The notes beneath the pieces are model-generated. The model did not search any database. It was given only the letters and a program-made list of their open reading frames with translations, and was not told where the DNA came from. The position numbers and the translations under genes are program-made. A stretch of DNA of 64,000 nucleotides from CAVYXZ01 sp965223835 (lineage in GTDB: Bacteria; Chloroflexota; Anaerolineae; Aggregatilineales; Phototrophicaceae). The first letter of the stretch is position 1, and every line of letters starts with the position of its first letter. Below, one piece after another: positions 26,351 to 35,666 of this stretch. Location: positions 521,461-585,460 of the forward strand of contig OZ245023.1 in NCBI GenBank assembly GCA_965223835.1. Reading direction: 5' to 3'.

Positions 26351-27399
26351 ATCATATTGGCAGGAATTTCAATCACGACTTTGCCGAAATGGTCGCCGGT
26401 TTCCAGCAGGCGGTGGCCTTCGCGAATCTGGTCGAGCGGCAGCACGGTATCCACTATCGGACTGACATGACCCGCCGCAACCAGTGCCAGCGCGTTTATG
26501 AGATCGTGAAAAGTGCCGCCATTGGAGCCAAGAATACGCAGTTGACGGTGATAGATCTGCGGAATCGCCAGTTCGAAAGTTGAGCCGGAATGTGATCCAC
26601 AGGGCACGAGTCGACCGTTGCGGGCCAGCGCCGTTAGCGCCAGCGGCCAGGTGGCAGCGCCCACATTATCCTGCACCAGATCAACCCCACGTCCGCCAGT
26701 ATAATCGATTACCTGTTGTACCCAATCGGCATCGTGATAATTAAAAACCGCCTCAGCGCCCAGTTCCTTTGCCTTCGCTATTTTTTCGGGTGTCGATGTA
26801 GTGGCTAACACCCTGGCTCCAGCATAGTTGGCGATCTGAATCCCCAGCGTCGCGACGCCACCCCCTGCCCCCTGGATCAATGCCCATTCGCCGACCTGCA
26901 GTTGGCCGACGGTGATGAGCATGTGCCAGGCGGTCATCGCCACCACCGGCAGCGCGGCGGCCTCAATGAAAGACAGGTTCGCCGGTTTACGAATCAGATT
27001 TGCGGCGGGCACGACGGTATAAGTCGCCAATCCTCCATTCACGTGTTCGCCGATGATTTGATGATCCGGGCAGGTCGTCGGCTCACCACGACGGCAAAAC
27101 TCACACTCACCACAGGTAATCAGCGGGTAAACAATGACCGCATCACCGGGCTGCCAGCCGGACACGCCCGGACCCAACGCATCAATCTCACCGGCAATAT
27201 CCCCCCCACCAATCAGCGGGAGCGGAATCGCGCCGAATTTCGGTCCCATGCGAATGCCCACGTCCAGCCAGTTGAGCGCACAGGCCCGCACTTTAATCCG
27301 TACGTCGCCATAGCCCGGTTCCGGCACGGCCACCTGCTCCAGATTGAGTTGCTCCCGCCCTCCATGTGCCCGCAGCATCACCGCCGTCATCGTGCTCAT
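26347..27399 (-). CDS. Zinc-binding quinone oxidoreductase-like MDR protein
   Basis: 350 residues from ATG at 27399. That ATG overlaps the stop of the ABC ATPase (ATGA at 27396-27399), so translation is coupled and the gene is last in the transport cluster. Structural zinc cysteines are in ITCGECEFCRRGEPTTC, the nucleotide loop is ALIQGAGGGVATLGIQIA, and ACALNWLDVGIRMG is typical of the quinone-oxidoreductase branch. The catalytic cysteine of classical alcohol dehydrogenases is replaced by Asn-Trp, as in that branch. Likely reduces or oxidises a product of the imported substrate. Confidence 0.85.
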   Translation of the reverse strand: MSTMTAVMLRAHGGREQLNLEQVAVPEPGYGDVRIKVRACALNWLDVGIRMGPKFGAIPLPLIGGGDIAGEIDALGPGVSGWQPGDAVIVYPLITCGECEFCRRGEPTTCPDHQIIGEHVNGGLATYTVVPAANLIRKPANLSFIEAAALPVVAMTAWHMLITVGQLQVGEWALIQGAGGGVATLGIQIANYAGARVLATTSTPEKIAKAKELGAEAVFNYHDADWVQQVIDYTGGRGVDLVQDNVGAATWPLALTALARNGRLVPCGSHSGSTFELAIPQIYHRQLRILGSNGGTFHDLINALALVAAGHVSPIVDTVLPLDQIREGHRLLETGDHFGKVVIEIPANMI

Positions 27400-29498
27400 G
27401 ACACCACCGCCTGCAAGTCGAGTTTGGGCGATTGTGCGTGATCGCCATACAGGTGACAAAGCGCCTCATGGTTGTCGTCAATGGTGACGTTGGGCGGGAA
27501 GATGTGCTGGCAGGCTTCCATCGCCTCCGGGCAGCGGTCGACAAACGGACAACCCTGCCGAATCTCAGTCGGACGCGGCACCCCTTCGCGTACTTGCAGC
27601 GGTGGATTCTCATAGGTCGGGTCGGGGACCGGGACTGCCGAAATGAGTGCCCGCGTATACGGATGTTGCGGATTGTTGATGATCTCCTGGCTGGGGCCGA
27701 TCTCGACGATGTGGCCCAGGTACATGACCGCGATGCGATCACACGTATATTGCAATAACGACAGATCGTGCGAGATATAGACCGTTGTCAGGCCCATCTC
27801 CTTCGCCAGCCGTTTCATCGTGTTGAGAATTCCGGCGCGAACGGATACATCCAGCATCGAGACCGGCTCGTCTGCCACCAGAAAATCAGGCCGCAGGATG
27901 AGCGCACGGGCCAACACGACCCGCTGCAACTGCCCACCCGATAGTTGGTGCGGGTATTTATCGAGGAAGGCAGCGGCTGGACGCAAATTGACCTGATCGA
28001 GCGTCTCCAGGATGCGTTCGCGTCTTGCAGCTTCGTCTTTCCAGCCGTGAATCAACAAGGGTTCTACCAGCGACCGATAGAGCGTGAACCGGGGGCTAAG
28101 GGCCTCAAACGGATTCTGAAACATCAACTGCACGCGGCGCCGAAATTGTTTGAGATCAGCACCGTTCATCGTGGTCACATCTTGCCCATCAACGCGGATC
28201 TGACCATCACTGGCATCCAGCAATTTGACCAGTAACTTACCGGTGGTTGATTTGCCGCAGCCCGACTCCCCGGCCAAACCCAGACTTTCGCCGCTTTTGA
28301 GCGTGAACGCTACATCATTGACGGCATAGACCGTTTGCAGTTTGGCCCCACGCACCAGCCCGGCGATGCCCCCACCGATCTGATAGCGTTTGGATACGTT
28401 ATGAACCTCAATAAATGATTCGTCAATTGGTGGTGATGATTGATCTAACAGGGAGGTTGGCTGACCATTCTGACTATACTGGCGGGCGGCGTCGGTTTGC
28501 TGCCAGCTTGCCGCTTGCATCACTTCGGCGCGCAAAGCCGCCATCTCATCGGCGCGTAAACACGCCGCCAAATGGCCTGGCCCCACCGGGTCGAGCGCGG
28601 GGTCAATCTCCCGACAGCGCGGTTGGACCAACGGGCAGCGCTCGGCAAATCGACAACCGGGCGGCGGCTCGTGCAGATCGGGTGGATACCCTTCAATCGA
28701 GATCAGGACATCTTTAGGTCGCACCATCGTCGGAAACGCCTGCTGTAAGCCGAGGCTATACGGATGGTAAGGGGCACTGAAAAAAGGTTCCGACGCGCAT
28801 TGTTCGACCAGTTTCCCGGCGTACATCACAGCAATCGAATTACAGGCCTGGGCCACCACCGAAATATCATGTGTGACCAGCATCACCGTCAGGTTGAGTT
28901 CGTTCTCTAACCGCTTGAACACCTCCAACACTTGATGCTGCACGATCACATCGAGGGCGGTAAGCGGTTCGTCGCCAATCAGCAAGCTAGGGCCGAGCGC
29001 CAACGCCATCGCGATGACCGCCCGTTGTTTCATGCCACCCGAAAATTCATGTGGATAGTGCTGCAAACACGCCGTATCCAGCCCTACCAGGTCGAACAAA
29101 TCGACCGCCCGTCGTTTGGCGGCCTGCCGGTCCTGCCCGCCGCGCACGGTGAGGATATTTTCCAACTGCTGCCCTACCCGCTGCACCGGATCAAGCGCAT
29201 CCATTGACGCCTGCGGTACGGTTGCGATCTCCCGCCAGCGCAGTTCGCGCATGTCATGGGCCGACAGTTCGACCAGATTACGCCCCTTGAACAGGATCTC
29301 TCCGGCGGCGATTTCGCCGTTACGGGGTAGCACCCGGACCAGCGCCCGAATGAGGGTTGTCTTGCCACAGCCTGACTCGCCGATAATGCCCAGATGTTCG
29401 GCGGCTTCAACATCCAGCGAGACACCATCGACAGCGCGTACAGGTCCCTGTGCTGTATGATAAACGACGTCCAGGTCGCGTATTTTTAGGAGCGACAT
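27396..29498 (-). CDS. Fused peptide ABC transporter ATPases (DppD-DppF type)
   Basis: 700 residues holding two complete ABC ATPase domains, roughly 1-330 and 360-690. Domain 1 has Walker A GESGCGKTTLIRAL and signature FSGGMKQRAVIA; domain 2 has GESGCGKSTTGKLL and LSGGQLQRVVLA. Each ends in the oligopeptide-transporter cysteine tail (GCRFAERCPLVQPRC and GCPFVDRCPEAMEAC). In most systems these are separate proteins, so this is a natural fusion that forces one-to-one pairing. It powers import through the two permeases encoded upstream, with a 190-base gap. Substrate probably a peptide or similar amide. Confidence 0.92.
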   Translation of the reverse strand: MSLLKIRDLDVVYHTAQGPVRAVDGVSLDVEAAEHLGIIGESGCGKTTLIRALVRVLPRNGEIAAGEILFKGRNLVELSAHDMRELRWREIATVPQASMDALDPVQRVGQQLENILTVRGGQDRQAAKRRAVDLFDLVGLDTACLQHYPHEFSGGMKQRAVIAMALALGPSLLIGDEPLTALDVIVQHQVLEVFKRLENELNLTVMLVTHDISVVAQACNSIAVMYAGKLVEQCASEPFFSAPYHPYSLGLQQAFPTMVRPKDVLISIEGYPPDLHEPPPGCRFAERCPLVQPRCREIDPALDPVGPGHLAACLRADEMAALRAEVMQAASWQQTDAARQYSQNGQPTSLLDQSSPPIDESFIEVHNVSKRYQIGGGIAGLVRGAKLQTVYAVNDVAFTLKSGESLGLAGESGCGKSTTGKLLVKLLDASDGQIRVDGQDVTTMNGADLKQFRRRVQLMFQNPFEALSPRFTLYRSLVEPLLIHGWKDEAARRERILETLDQVNLRPAAAFLDKYPHQLSGGQLQRVVLARALILRPDFLVADEPVSMLDVSVRAGILNTMKRLAKEMGLTTVYISHDLSLLQYTCDRIAVMYLGHIVEIGPSQEIINNPQHPYTRALISAVPVPDPTYENPPLQVREGVPRPTEIRQGCPFVDRCPEAMEACQHIFPPNVTIDDNHEALCHLYGDHAQSPKLDLQAVVS

Positions 29499-29586
29499 GA
29501 GCTATGAGTCTCCGGTTAGCGACATCAATAATTGCGCGTCAAGGCCGAGCCAAAGTAGCCGCGCAGATGACCTGGTTTCGCCAATA

Positions 29587-29650
29587 GACACCCAGAAGGG
29601 TGTCTCCAAATGCGGAGATTGTGTTGTAGGGACAGGCTTTTGTCTGTCCG
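29587..29650. repeat. Triple-hairpin intergenic repeat inside ABC operon
   Basis: Three hairpins in a row: GACACCC/GGGTGTC (29587-29604), TCTCC/GGAGA (29603-29618) and GGACAG/CTGTCC (29630-29649). The string TGTAGGGACAG is shared with the MITE-like repeat at 43672, so the two may be related. It lies between the permease and ATPase genes. Confidence 0.6.
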
Positions 29651-29688
29651 TTATACGGTGCGCTGCCAACATAAACATCTCCATCTCG

Positions 29689-30627
29689 CTACATTCGCCG
29701 CAGGCGGGGGAACAAGACTTCCTCATAGCCCCGCCCAATAAAGAAGCCCGCCATCACTGTCAGCATGATGCAAACCCCCGGCGGGATAATCCAATAAAAC
29801 GCCCCCCGTGAAAGTGCCTGTGAGTTAAACGCATCTTGCAGCATGAAACCCCAACTGACGACCTCGGGGTCGCCAAAGCCCAGAAAGCTGACACTGGCTT
29901 CTGTCAAAATTGACCAGCCGATTGCCAATGACCCATACAAAAAGGTCAGCGGCAGGATGCTGGGTGCGATGTACATAAAAATGATGCGGAAATCCGTCGC
30001 GCCAGAAACACGGGCCGCGCTGACAAAGGCCTGCTCTTTAATCACCAGCACCTGCGACCGAATCACGCGGCTGGTATCGCGCCACAGCAATACCGACATC
30101 GCGATCACCACATTCCAGATGTTGGGTTCCATAAACGCCGCCAGCACGATAATGAATGGCAAGAACGGAATCCCGAAGGCGACATCGGCCAGACGCATCA
30201 GAATCATATCGACCCAGCCGCCGAAATAGCCCGCCAGCAACCCGATCACCGTGCCGATGATGGCGACGGCAATTGCTGCCGAAAAGCCGACCATTAACGC
30301 GGCCCGTGAGCCAAACACCAGTTGCGAGAAGATGTCGCGGCCCAGGTTGGTCGTACCCAGTGGATATTCGGCCGATGGTTTCTCATTCGACAACCAGATG
30401 CCATCCTCTTGAATCACCTCCAGCGGGTCGTAGGGAGCGATCAGCGGGGCGAAGATTGCAATCAAAATAAACACAACCAGGATAATTAATCCGGTCAAGG
30501 CCAGCGAATCACGCTGGAATACTTCTAGATTGGTTCGCAAAAACTGCGTCAGAAACGCGTCTTTTTGGCCTTCGTAGACCGGCAGCGCCGCAGTGGACTC
30601 TTCGATGTTTTTGACTTGAGGTAACAT
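29689..30627 (-). CDS. Peptide-type ABC transporter permease (DppC/OppC)
   Basis: 312 residues with six membrane segments. The N-terminal tail ends in the DppC-type helix SLALTGLIILVVFILIAIFA and the segment PLGTTNLGRDIFSQLVFGSR, a hallmark of OppC/DppC. The EAA-like coupling region is AFVSAARVSGATDFRIIFMY. Partner of the permease encoded directly upstream at 30643, separated by 15 bases. Together they form the membrane channel of the importer. Confidence 0.93.
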   Translation of the reverse strand: MLPQVKNIEESTAALPVYEGQKDAFLTQFLRTNLEVFQRDSLALTGLIILVVFILIAIFAPLIAPYDPLEVIQEDGIWLSNEKPSAEYPLGTTNLGRDIFSQLVFGSRAALMVGFSAAIAVAIIGTVIGLLAGYFGGWVDMILMRLADVAFGIPFLPFIIVLAAFMEPNIWNVVIAMSVLLWRDTSRVIRSQVLVIKEQAFVSAARVSGATDFRIIFMYIAPSILPLTFLYGSLAIGWSILTEASVSFLGFGDPEVVSWGFMLQDAFNSQALSRGAFYWIIPPGVCIMLTVMAGFFIGRGYEEVLFPRLRRM

Positions 30628-30642
30628 CTTGTCTCTCCTACC

Positions 30643-31644
30643 CTATCCGGCCCGGGCCTGGTCCGATGCGCCGACACGCGGATCAAGCAGGCCATACAAC
30701 ACGTCCGCGACGAAATTCAACCCGACGATGACGACGGCTATGATAAAAAAAGCGCCCTGTGCCAGCGGATAATCGGACGCCGTGACTGACCGCACGAGCA
30801 AGCGCCCCAAACCGGGCCAGCCAAACACGTTCTCGATGACCACATTGCCGCCAATCGAATAACCAATACCCAGCGTGAGCGCCGTCATCACCGGCAGCAA
30901 AGCGTTGCGGGCCGCGTGGCGAATCATCAAGCGCCGTTCGGAATAACCGGCTAACCGCCCCATCGTGATAAAGTCCTGATCGAGAATCTCCAGCATATTG
31001 GAGCGCATCAGCAACAGCGGCAAGCCATGCAGGTAAAGCGCTAATGTGAACGTCGGCAGCAGCATGTGTCGCCAAAAATGGGGCGAGAGCAGTTTCTCAA
31101 TTTCCGAGGCATAAATCACACCCGCCGGGGCTGTGCCCGATGACGGGAGCCAGCGCAGCTTAAACGCAAACACGGTCAGCAAGATCATGCCAATCCAGAA
31201 CTCCGGGGCCGCCCGCGTCATGAGCGTAAAGACAATCCCACCTTTTTCGATCCGGGTTCCCCGACGGGCCGCCATGAAGATGCCACCAATGATGCCGACG
31301 ATATAGGCCAGCAGCAGCGAAAAGAAGGTTAAGTACAGGGTGTTCGGCAGCACTTCCAAAATTTCTTCAACGACGGTGCCACCATAGCGGAACGAGTCGC
31401 CCAGGTCGCCGCGCAGAATGTTTCCCAAATAAACGAAATATTGTTCGATCAGCGGACGGTCCAGCCCGAAACGCGCCATCAGTTCGGCTTCTTGTTCCGC
31501 CGTGAACGTGGTGTCGATGTAGGCGGTTAGCGGATTGCCAGGCGCTAAGCGAAATAACAGAAATAAGATCGTGATAATGACCCACAAAACCAGCAGACTT
31601 TGTAGCAATCGCCCGCCGATGTAGGTTATCAAGCCTCTGCGCAT
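30643..31644 (-). CDS. Peptide-type ABC transporter permease (DppB/OppB)
   Basis: 333 residues. The start LITYIGGRLLQSLLVLWVII is the DppB first helix, followed by FRLAPGNPLTAYID. Later come GDLGDSFRYGGTVVEEILEV and the coupling helix DFITMGRLAGYSERRLMIRH, then FGWPGLGRLLVRSVTASDYP. All fit OppB/DppB permeases. It follows the binding-protein gene by 231 bases that contain a hairpin repeat, an arrangement that often lets the binding protein be made in excess. Confidence 0.93.
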   Translation of the reverse strand: MRRGLITYIGGRLLQSLLVLWVIITILFLLFRLAPGNPLTAYIDTTFTAEQEAELMARFGLDRPLIEQYFVYLGNILRGDLGDSFRYGGTVVEEILEVLPNTLYLTFFSLLLAYIVGIIGGIFMAARRGTRIEKGGIVFTLMTRAAPEFWIGMILLTVFAFKLRWLPSSGTAPAGVIYASEIEKLLSPHFWRHMLLPTFTLALYLHGLPLLLMRSNMLEILDQDFITMGRLAGYSERRLMIRHAARNALLPVMTALTLGIGYSIGGNVVIENVFGWPGLGRLLVRSVTASDYPLAQGAFFIIAVVIVGLNFVADVLYGLLDPRVGASDQARAG

Positions 31645-31776
31645 GTGGCCCTCCTCACGGGAATAATTTGTCTGAGGTGAAGTCGTCAGGGTGTAGGCTC
31701 AATGTACCCTCTGGTTATCTCCCGCCCGATGCTATCGGACAGGCAATACCAGCATCGCCCTGCCACTATTCTGAAC

Positions 31777-31839
31777 ACCCCCTCCCGGCCTCCCCCATTG
31801 CGATGGGGGAGGTGGCAGCCATCGGCTGACGGAGGGGGT
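31777..31839. repeat. Hairpin repeat between binding protein and permease
   Basis: Outer arms ACCCCCTCC (31777-31785) and GGAGGGGGT (31831-31839) enclose an inner perfect dyad CCTCCCCCAT/ATGGGGGAGG (31789-31812) and AGCC/GGCT. Similar G/C-rich hairpins lie at 35667 and 46328, so this is a dispersed family. Confidence 0.7.
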
Positions 31840-31875
31840 AAAAGATCTATTGAATCTATGATTCGTTGTGAAAAC

Positions 31876-33561
31876 TTACATCGCCGGGTAAAGCAGATTA
31901 CCATCTGCATCCCAGGTGAAACCCGCTTCTTCCAGCAGCGCACGGGCATCATCAATGCTAAACGCGTACTGCGGCAGCTCGGGATTATGCCAGTAATCGA
32001 TTGCCAGCGACACATACGAATCGGCGGGAACGGCGAAGCCCTTGAAGATGTTGTTCACGATGGATTCTTTAGGAATCACGTGGGCAACGGCCTGCCGCAG
32101 GGTCGTGTTGTCAAACGGCGCGAACCGATTGTTGAAGGCGAAGAAACGGAAACCCAGGTCCGGGCTGGCGTACAGCGAAATGTTGGGATCACCCTCAGCG
32201 ATTTCGGACAGAATGCCGGAATCACCTTCCCATTCACGCAGGAAGTTCAGTTCGCCGGTGCCGATTTGCCCCAGTGCCGATTCGGCATTGGGCAGAATGC
32301 GGATGACCCAACCCTCGGCGGCGGGTGGCGCGAAGTGATCGGGGTTGGCTTCCAGAATCGCGGTTTCACCTACTTCCCAGGCCACGAACTTGAACGGACC
32401 AGAGCCAATCGGCGGGGCCGACACCGGGTCGGTCAGGCTTTCGGCGTTGGCGTCTTCCTGGGTCATCAGGTCTTCAATAATTGGTTCCCAGATATGTTTG
32501 GGGATGATGTTGAGCTTCGCCAGCGCAGCGATCTCAAACGCTACCCAGGGTTCCGTGAGCGTGAAGCGCAACGAACTGTCGTCCACGATTTCGATGTTGG
32601 CGATGCGGCTCACGAACGGCGCATACATCGGTGACTCGCCAGTGGTGGGGACTTCGAAGGAATACTTCACATCTTCCACTGTGACCGGTTCGCCATCATG
32701 CCACAGCATGCCGTCCCGCAATGTCACGAGCACATTCACATCGTCTTCCCACACGACCGATTCAGCGGCCCAGGGTTGCGCGAGACCATCGGGACCAATC
32801 CGCATCACGCGGTCCCAGATGAGTTCGGTAATGCGCGATGGTGCGTCGCCGGAGATATACAGTGGGTTGATCGCCAGCAGGTCATCGCTGGTATTGGTTA
32901 CGATTGTTTTCTGGTCACCCAGCGGGGTCAGGCTCGTCCAGGTCCAGAAGTTTTGGATGCCGATACCCTGCGCATCAACCACCGATTCCGGGTCCCACAC
33001 GTCGGTGCGGACCAGTTGCGGCAGGCTGGGATGAGCAATGTAGACATACGGCACATCTTCAGCGACCAGGGCCTGTGCCTGGAAGATCATATCGCGGCGG
33101 GCTTCGGGGTCGGTTTCGGCGCGTTGTGACTCGGCCAGCGCGTCATATTCCGGGTTGTTATAACCAACGAAGTTGTAGCCCGCTTCCGCCGTTGATGAGT
33201 GGAACAGGTTGAAGACGAATTCATCCGGGTCCATCCGTTCCGGGCGAGCGACCATGCGCCAGGCAGTCATCTGCCAGCCTTCGCCGCCGAGCGCTTCGGG
33301 TTCGGCCAGGCGGTTAAACCAGACCGTGTTCGAATATTGTGCCCAGGGCACGGCCTTATGTTCGACATCCAGCCCTAACTGGCGCATATTTTCGACCAGC
33401 AGCCGGGTCGACTCAAATTCGATGGGGTCTTCCGCTTGCGTGTTGGACAGCACAATGATCGATTCGACCGGCGTGCCCTCCTGCGCGACCGCGACACTGG
33501 TCAATAGCACCAGCACCAGGATGGCGATCAGGGTCTTCAGTGAGAATTGCCACTTCTTCAT
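31876..33561 (-). CDS. Peptide-type substrate-binding protein, circularly permuted SBP_5
   Basis: 561 residues from ATG at 33561 (GGGAGGAAA upstream). Signal peptide at 1-26 (LIAILVLVLLTSVAVAQEG); no lipobox cysteine is seen. The SBP_5 fold is complete but the order is unusual. Residues 33-205 match the segment normally at the C-terminus (STRLLVENMRQLGLDVEHKA, WRMVARPERMDPDEFVFNLF, DVPYVYIAHP). Residues 217-561 match the normal N-terminal start (DDLLAINPLYISGDAPSRIT, LRDGMLWHDGEPVTVEDVKY, SGPFKFVAWEVGE, LRQAVAHVIPKE). The protein ends at LLEEAGFTWDADGNLLYPAM, exactly where SBP_5 proteins continue into the first block. Ligand unknown. Confidence 0.88.
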   Translation of the reverse strand: MKKWQFSLKTLIAILVLVLLTSVAVAQEGTPVESIIVLSNTQAEDPIEFESTRLLVENMRQLGLDVEHKAVPWAQYSNTVWFNRLAEPEALGGEGWQMTAWRMVARPERMDPDEFVFNLFHSSTAEAGYNFVGYNNPEYDALAESQRAETDPEARRDMIFQAQALVAEDVPYVYIAHPSLPQLVRTDVWDPESVVDAQGIGIQNFWTWTSLTPLGDQKTIVTNTSDDLLAINPLYISGDAPSRITELIWDRVMRIGPDGLAQPWAAESVVWEDDVNVLVTLRDGMLWHDGEPVTVEDVKYSFEVPTTGESPMYAPFVSRIANIEIVDDSSLRFTLTEPWVAFEIAALAKLNIIPKHIWEPIIEDLMTQEDANAESLTDPVSAPPIGSGPFKFVAWEVGETAILEANPDHFAPPAAEGWVIRILPNAESALGQIGTGELNFLREWEGDSGILSEIAEGDPNISLYASPDLGFRFFAFNNRFAPFDNTTLRQAVAHVIPKESIVNNIFKGFAVPADSYVSLAIDYWHNPELPQYAFSIDDARALLEEAGFTWDADGNLLYPAM

Positions 33562-33660
33562 CAAATTTCCTCCCAATTACGATGTTATTTATTCTAACGT
33601 TCGGTAACGCTGTTGGCAGTTGTAGATCAAACGATAGATGTTGACCTCCCTTCGTAACAA

Positions 33661-34872
33661 TTAACTGAAAGAGACGGCAGTGCCGCCCTGATAAACGGTA
33701 TCGATGGCGCGGACATTGCCGATGTCCGCCAATGGATCGGCGCTCAGCACGACGAGATCCGCCAGTTTCCCGGCTTCCAAAGTGCCCAGATCATCATCCC
33801 AGCGCAGAATCTGCGCGTTATTGCGCGTCGCAATCGTCAGCGCTTCCAGGGTCGTAAAGCCACTGTTGACCAGATGCTCCAGTTCACGCGACAGACTAAA
33901 ATCATGGGGTGCGAGTGGATTGCCCCCGGCATCAGTCCCAATGCCGATCAAGACATTGTGCTGGCGGGCAGCAGCGATCGCATGTTGGCATTGTTCGCTC
34001 AGTTTGGCAAGTATGGGTGCCAGGCGGTCGAACTCAGCCTGCTCACCGGGCGGGACTTTATCGAGGTCGGGTTGCGCGACACCCAGCGTCAACACCAGCG
34101 CCGCACCATGGTCCGCCATGAGCGCGGCGGTGTCGTCATCGAGGTAGGTGCCATGTTCAATCGTATCCACCCCGGCCACCACCGAGTTACGGATGCCTTC
34201 GGTCCCATGACAATGTGTTGCCACTGTCCGCCCCATTGCATGCGCCGCTCCAACCGCCGCCCGTAATTCATCGACGGTCAGTTGACTCGCCATCACATCC
34301 TGACCGGGTGTCGCCGCGCCGCCGGTCGCCATCAATTTGATGGTATCCGCCCCGGCTTTGATCTGTTCCCGCGCCGCTTTGCGAATTTCGTCCGGGCCAT
34401 CCGCCTCAATCGAAATGTAGTGACCGTGACCGCCGGTCATGGTGATGATTCTGCCGGAGACCCGCATGCGTGGTCCCACAAACCAGCCAGCCTGAATGCC
34501 CTTGCGGATGCTCATCTCAATATGGTGTTGCCCGCCAATATCGCGGATAGTGGTCGTGCCTGATTGCAATATCCGACGCACGGTCTGCACCGCTTCCAGC
34601 AGCAGCAAATCCCGGTCTCGCTTGACCAGATCCATGACGCTCTCACGACCATTCCAGGAAATGTGGACATGCGCATCAATGAGGCCAGGAATCAGCCATT
34701 TGCCACTAACATCGCGGGTTGGCAACCCGTGCGCGGCAGCGGGCAAGTCTGATGCCGGACCCACCCACGCGATGCGCTCACCCTGAATCTGCAAGGCAGC
34801 ATCAGGCATAGGCGCAGCGCCCGTGCCATCAATGAGCGTGGCCCCGGTCAGGACCAGGCCATCATCAGGCAT
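33661..34872 (-). CDS. Amidohydrolase-superfamily hydrolase
   Basis: 403 residues from ATG at 34872, overlapping the racemase stop by 8 bases. It has the imidazolonepropionase/prolidase-type layout: DGLVLTGATLIDGTGA, metal site LIDAHVHISWNG, KLMATGGAATPGQDV (lysine), VATHCHGTEG and DTIEHGTYL (histidines), and IGIGTDAGGN (aspartate). All metal ligands are visible, so an active cyclic-amide, dipeptide or related hydrolase is expected. It sits between the racemase and the transporter binding protein, implying it acts on the imported substrate. Confidence 0.88.
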   Translation of the reverse strand: MPDDGLVLTGATLIDGTGAAPMPDAALQIQGERIAWVGPASDLPAAAHGLPTRDVSGKWLIPGLIDAHVHISWNGRESVMDLVKRDRDLLLLEAVQTVRRILQSGTTTIRDIGGQHHIEMSIRKGIQAGWFVGPRMRVSGRIITMTGGHGHYISIEADGPDEIRKAAREQIKAGADTIKLMATGGAATPGQDVMASQLTVDELRAAVGAAHAMGRTVATHCHGTEGIRNSVVAGVDTIEHGTYLDDDTAALMADHGAALVLTLGVAQPDLDKVPPGEQAEFDRLAPILAKLSEQCQHAIAAARQHNVLIGIGTDAGGNPLAPHDFSLSRELEHLVNSGFTTLEALTIATRNNAQILRWDDDLGTLEAGKLADLVVLSADPLADIGNVRAIDTVYQGGTAVSFS

Positions 34873-35629
34873 GGAACAGGTCCAGCGCCGATTGCACCTT
34901 GCCTTCTGCCAGCTTGGGCGGGACATGATAGGCCCGGCGTGAATGGGTCAAGCCCGCGCCCACCGTCGCCTCGGCAAACTTGAGCGACACTTTGGCCGGG
35001 TTCAGAAACGGCACGCCCAGTTCTGCGCCGGCGGCTTCGGCAATCTCTAAAAAGCCCATGCTCATGCAGCCCACGATTAATGAGTCAGCACGATCTTCTT
35101 TGATGGCTTTCCAACCCTGCTCAACCGTTGCCGCAATGGTGCGTTCGCGATCATGGTGCAATTCCAGCACCGGAATGCCGACGACGCGCACGCTTGCCAG
35201 CTTGTCACCGACACCCACATTGCGAATTTGCCGCTCGGTTGGTGCGATGACGCTCTCCGTAATCGTGATGATCGAAAAACGGTGTCCCAGTGAAGCCGCC
35301 ATTAACGCCGTCGCCTCGCCCGGCCCGACGATGGGCAGCGAGACCATTTCACGCAGGGCATCCAGACCCGGGTCGCCATAGCAACCCAGAATCAATGCGT
35401 CCCACTCGCCGGTTTGTTCCAATTCAACCGCCCGCCGGACCGTCGCGGGGATCGATAGGTATTCTTCGTACATGCTCTCAATCGAGGCCGGGCCTTCGGG
35501 TACATCCTCAATCCCGACATGCGTTCCCGGCGCGGCATAATCTTGCAACAAACCGCCTCGCCGTTGAACTTCGACACGTCCTTCCGGTGTGCGCCCCATC
35601 GGTCCGGGCACCAGATATAAAATGTTCAT
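34865..35629 (-). CDS. Aspartate/glutamate/hydantoin racemase family protein
   Basis: 254 residues from ATG at 35629, with GGGAGGCG upstream. The two catalytic cysteines are present: LILGCYGDPGLDALREM and LIVGCMSMGFLEIAEAA. PGEATALMAASLGHRFSIIT is also a family mark. Members racemise amino acids or hydantoins or act as maleate isomerases. Between an M28 peptidase and an amidohydrolase, a role in handling D-amino-acid or hydantoin intermediates is plausible but not proven. Confidence 0.88.
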   Translation of the reverse strand: MNILYLVPGPMGRTPEGRVEVQRRGGLLQDYAAPGTHVGIEDVPEGPASIESMYEEYLSIPATVRRAVELEQTGEWDALILGCYGDPGLDALREMVSLPIVGPGEATALMAASLGHRFSIITITESVIAPTERQIRNVGVGDKLASVRVVGIPVLELHHDRERTIAATVEQGWKAIKEDRADSLIVGCMSMGFLEIAEAAGAELGVPFLNPAKVSLKFAEATVGAGLTHSRRAYHVPPKLAEGKVQSALDLFHA

Positions 35630-35666
35630 ATTTGTCGCCTCCCAAATCCTTTTCAACAATGCGTAT

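Noticed and set aside
31702..32634. 310-residue plus-strand frame
   Set aside because: Antisense to the binding-protein gene and it crosses the hairpin repeat; composition is not protein-like.
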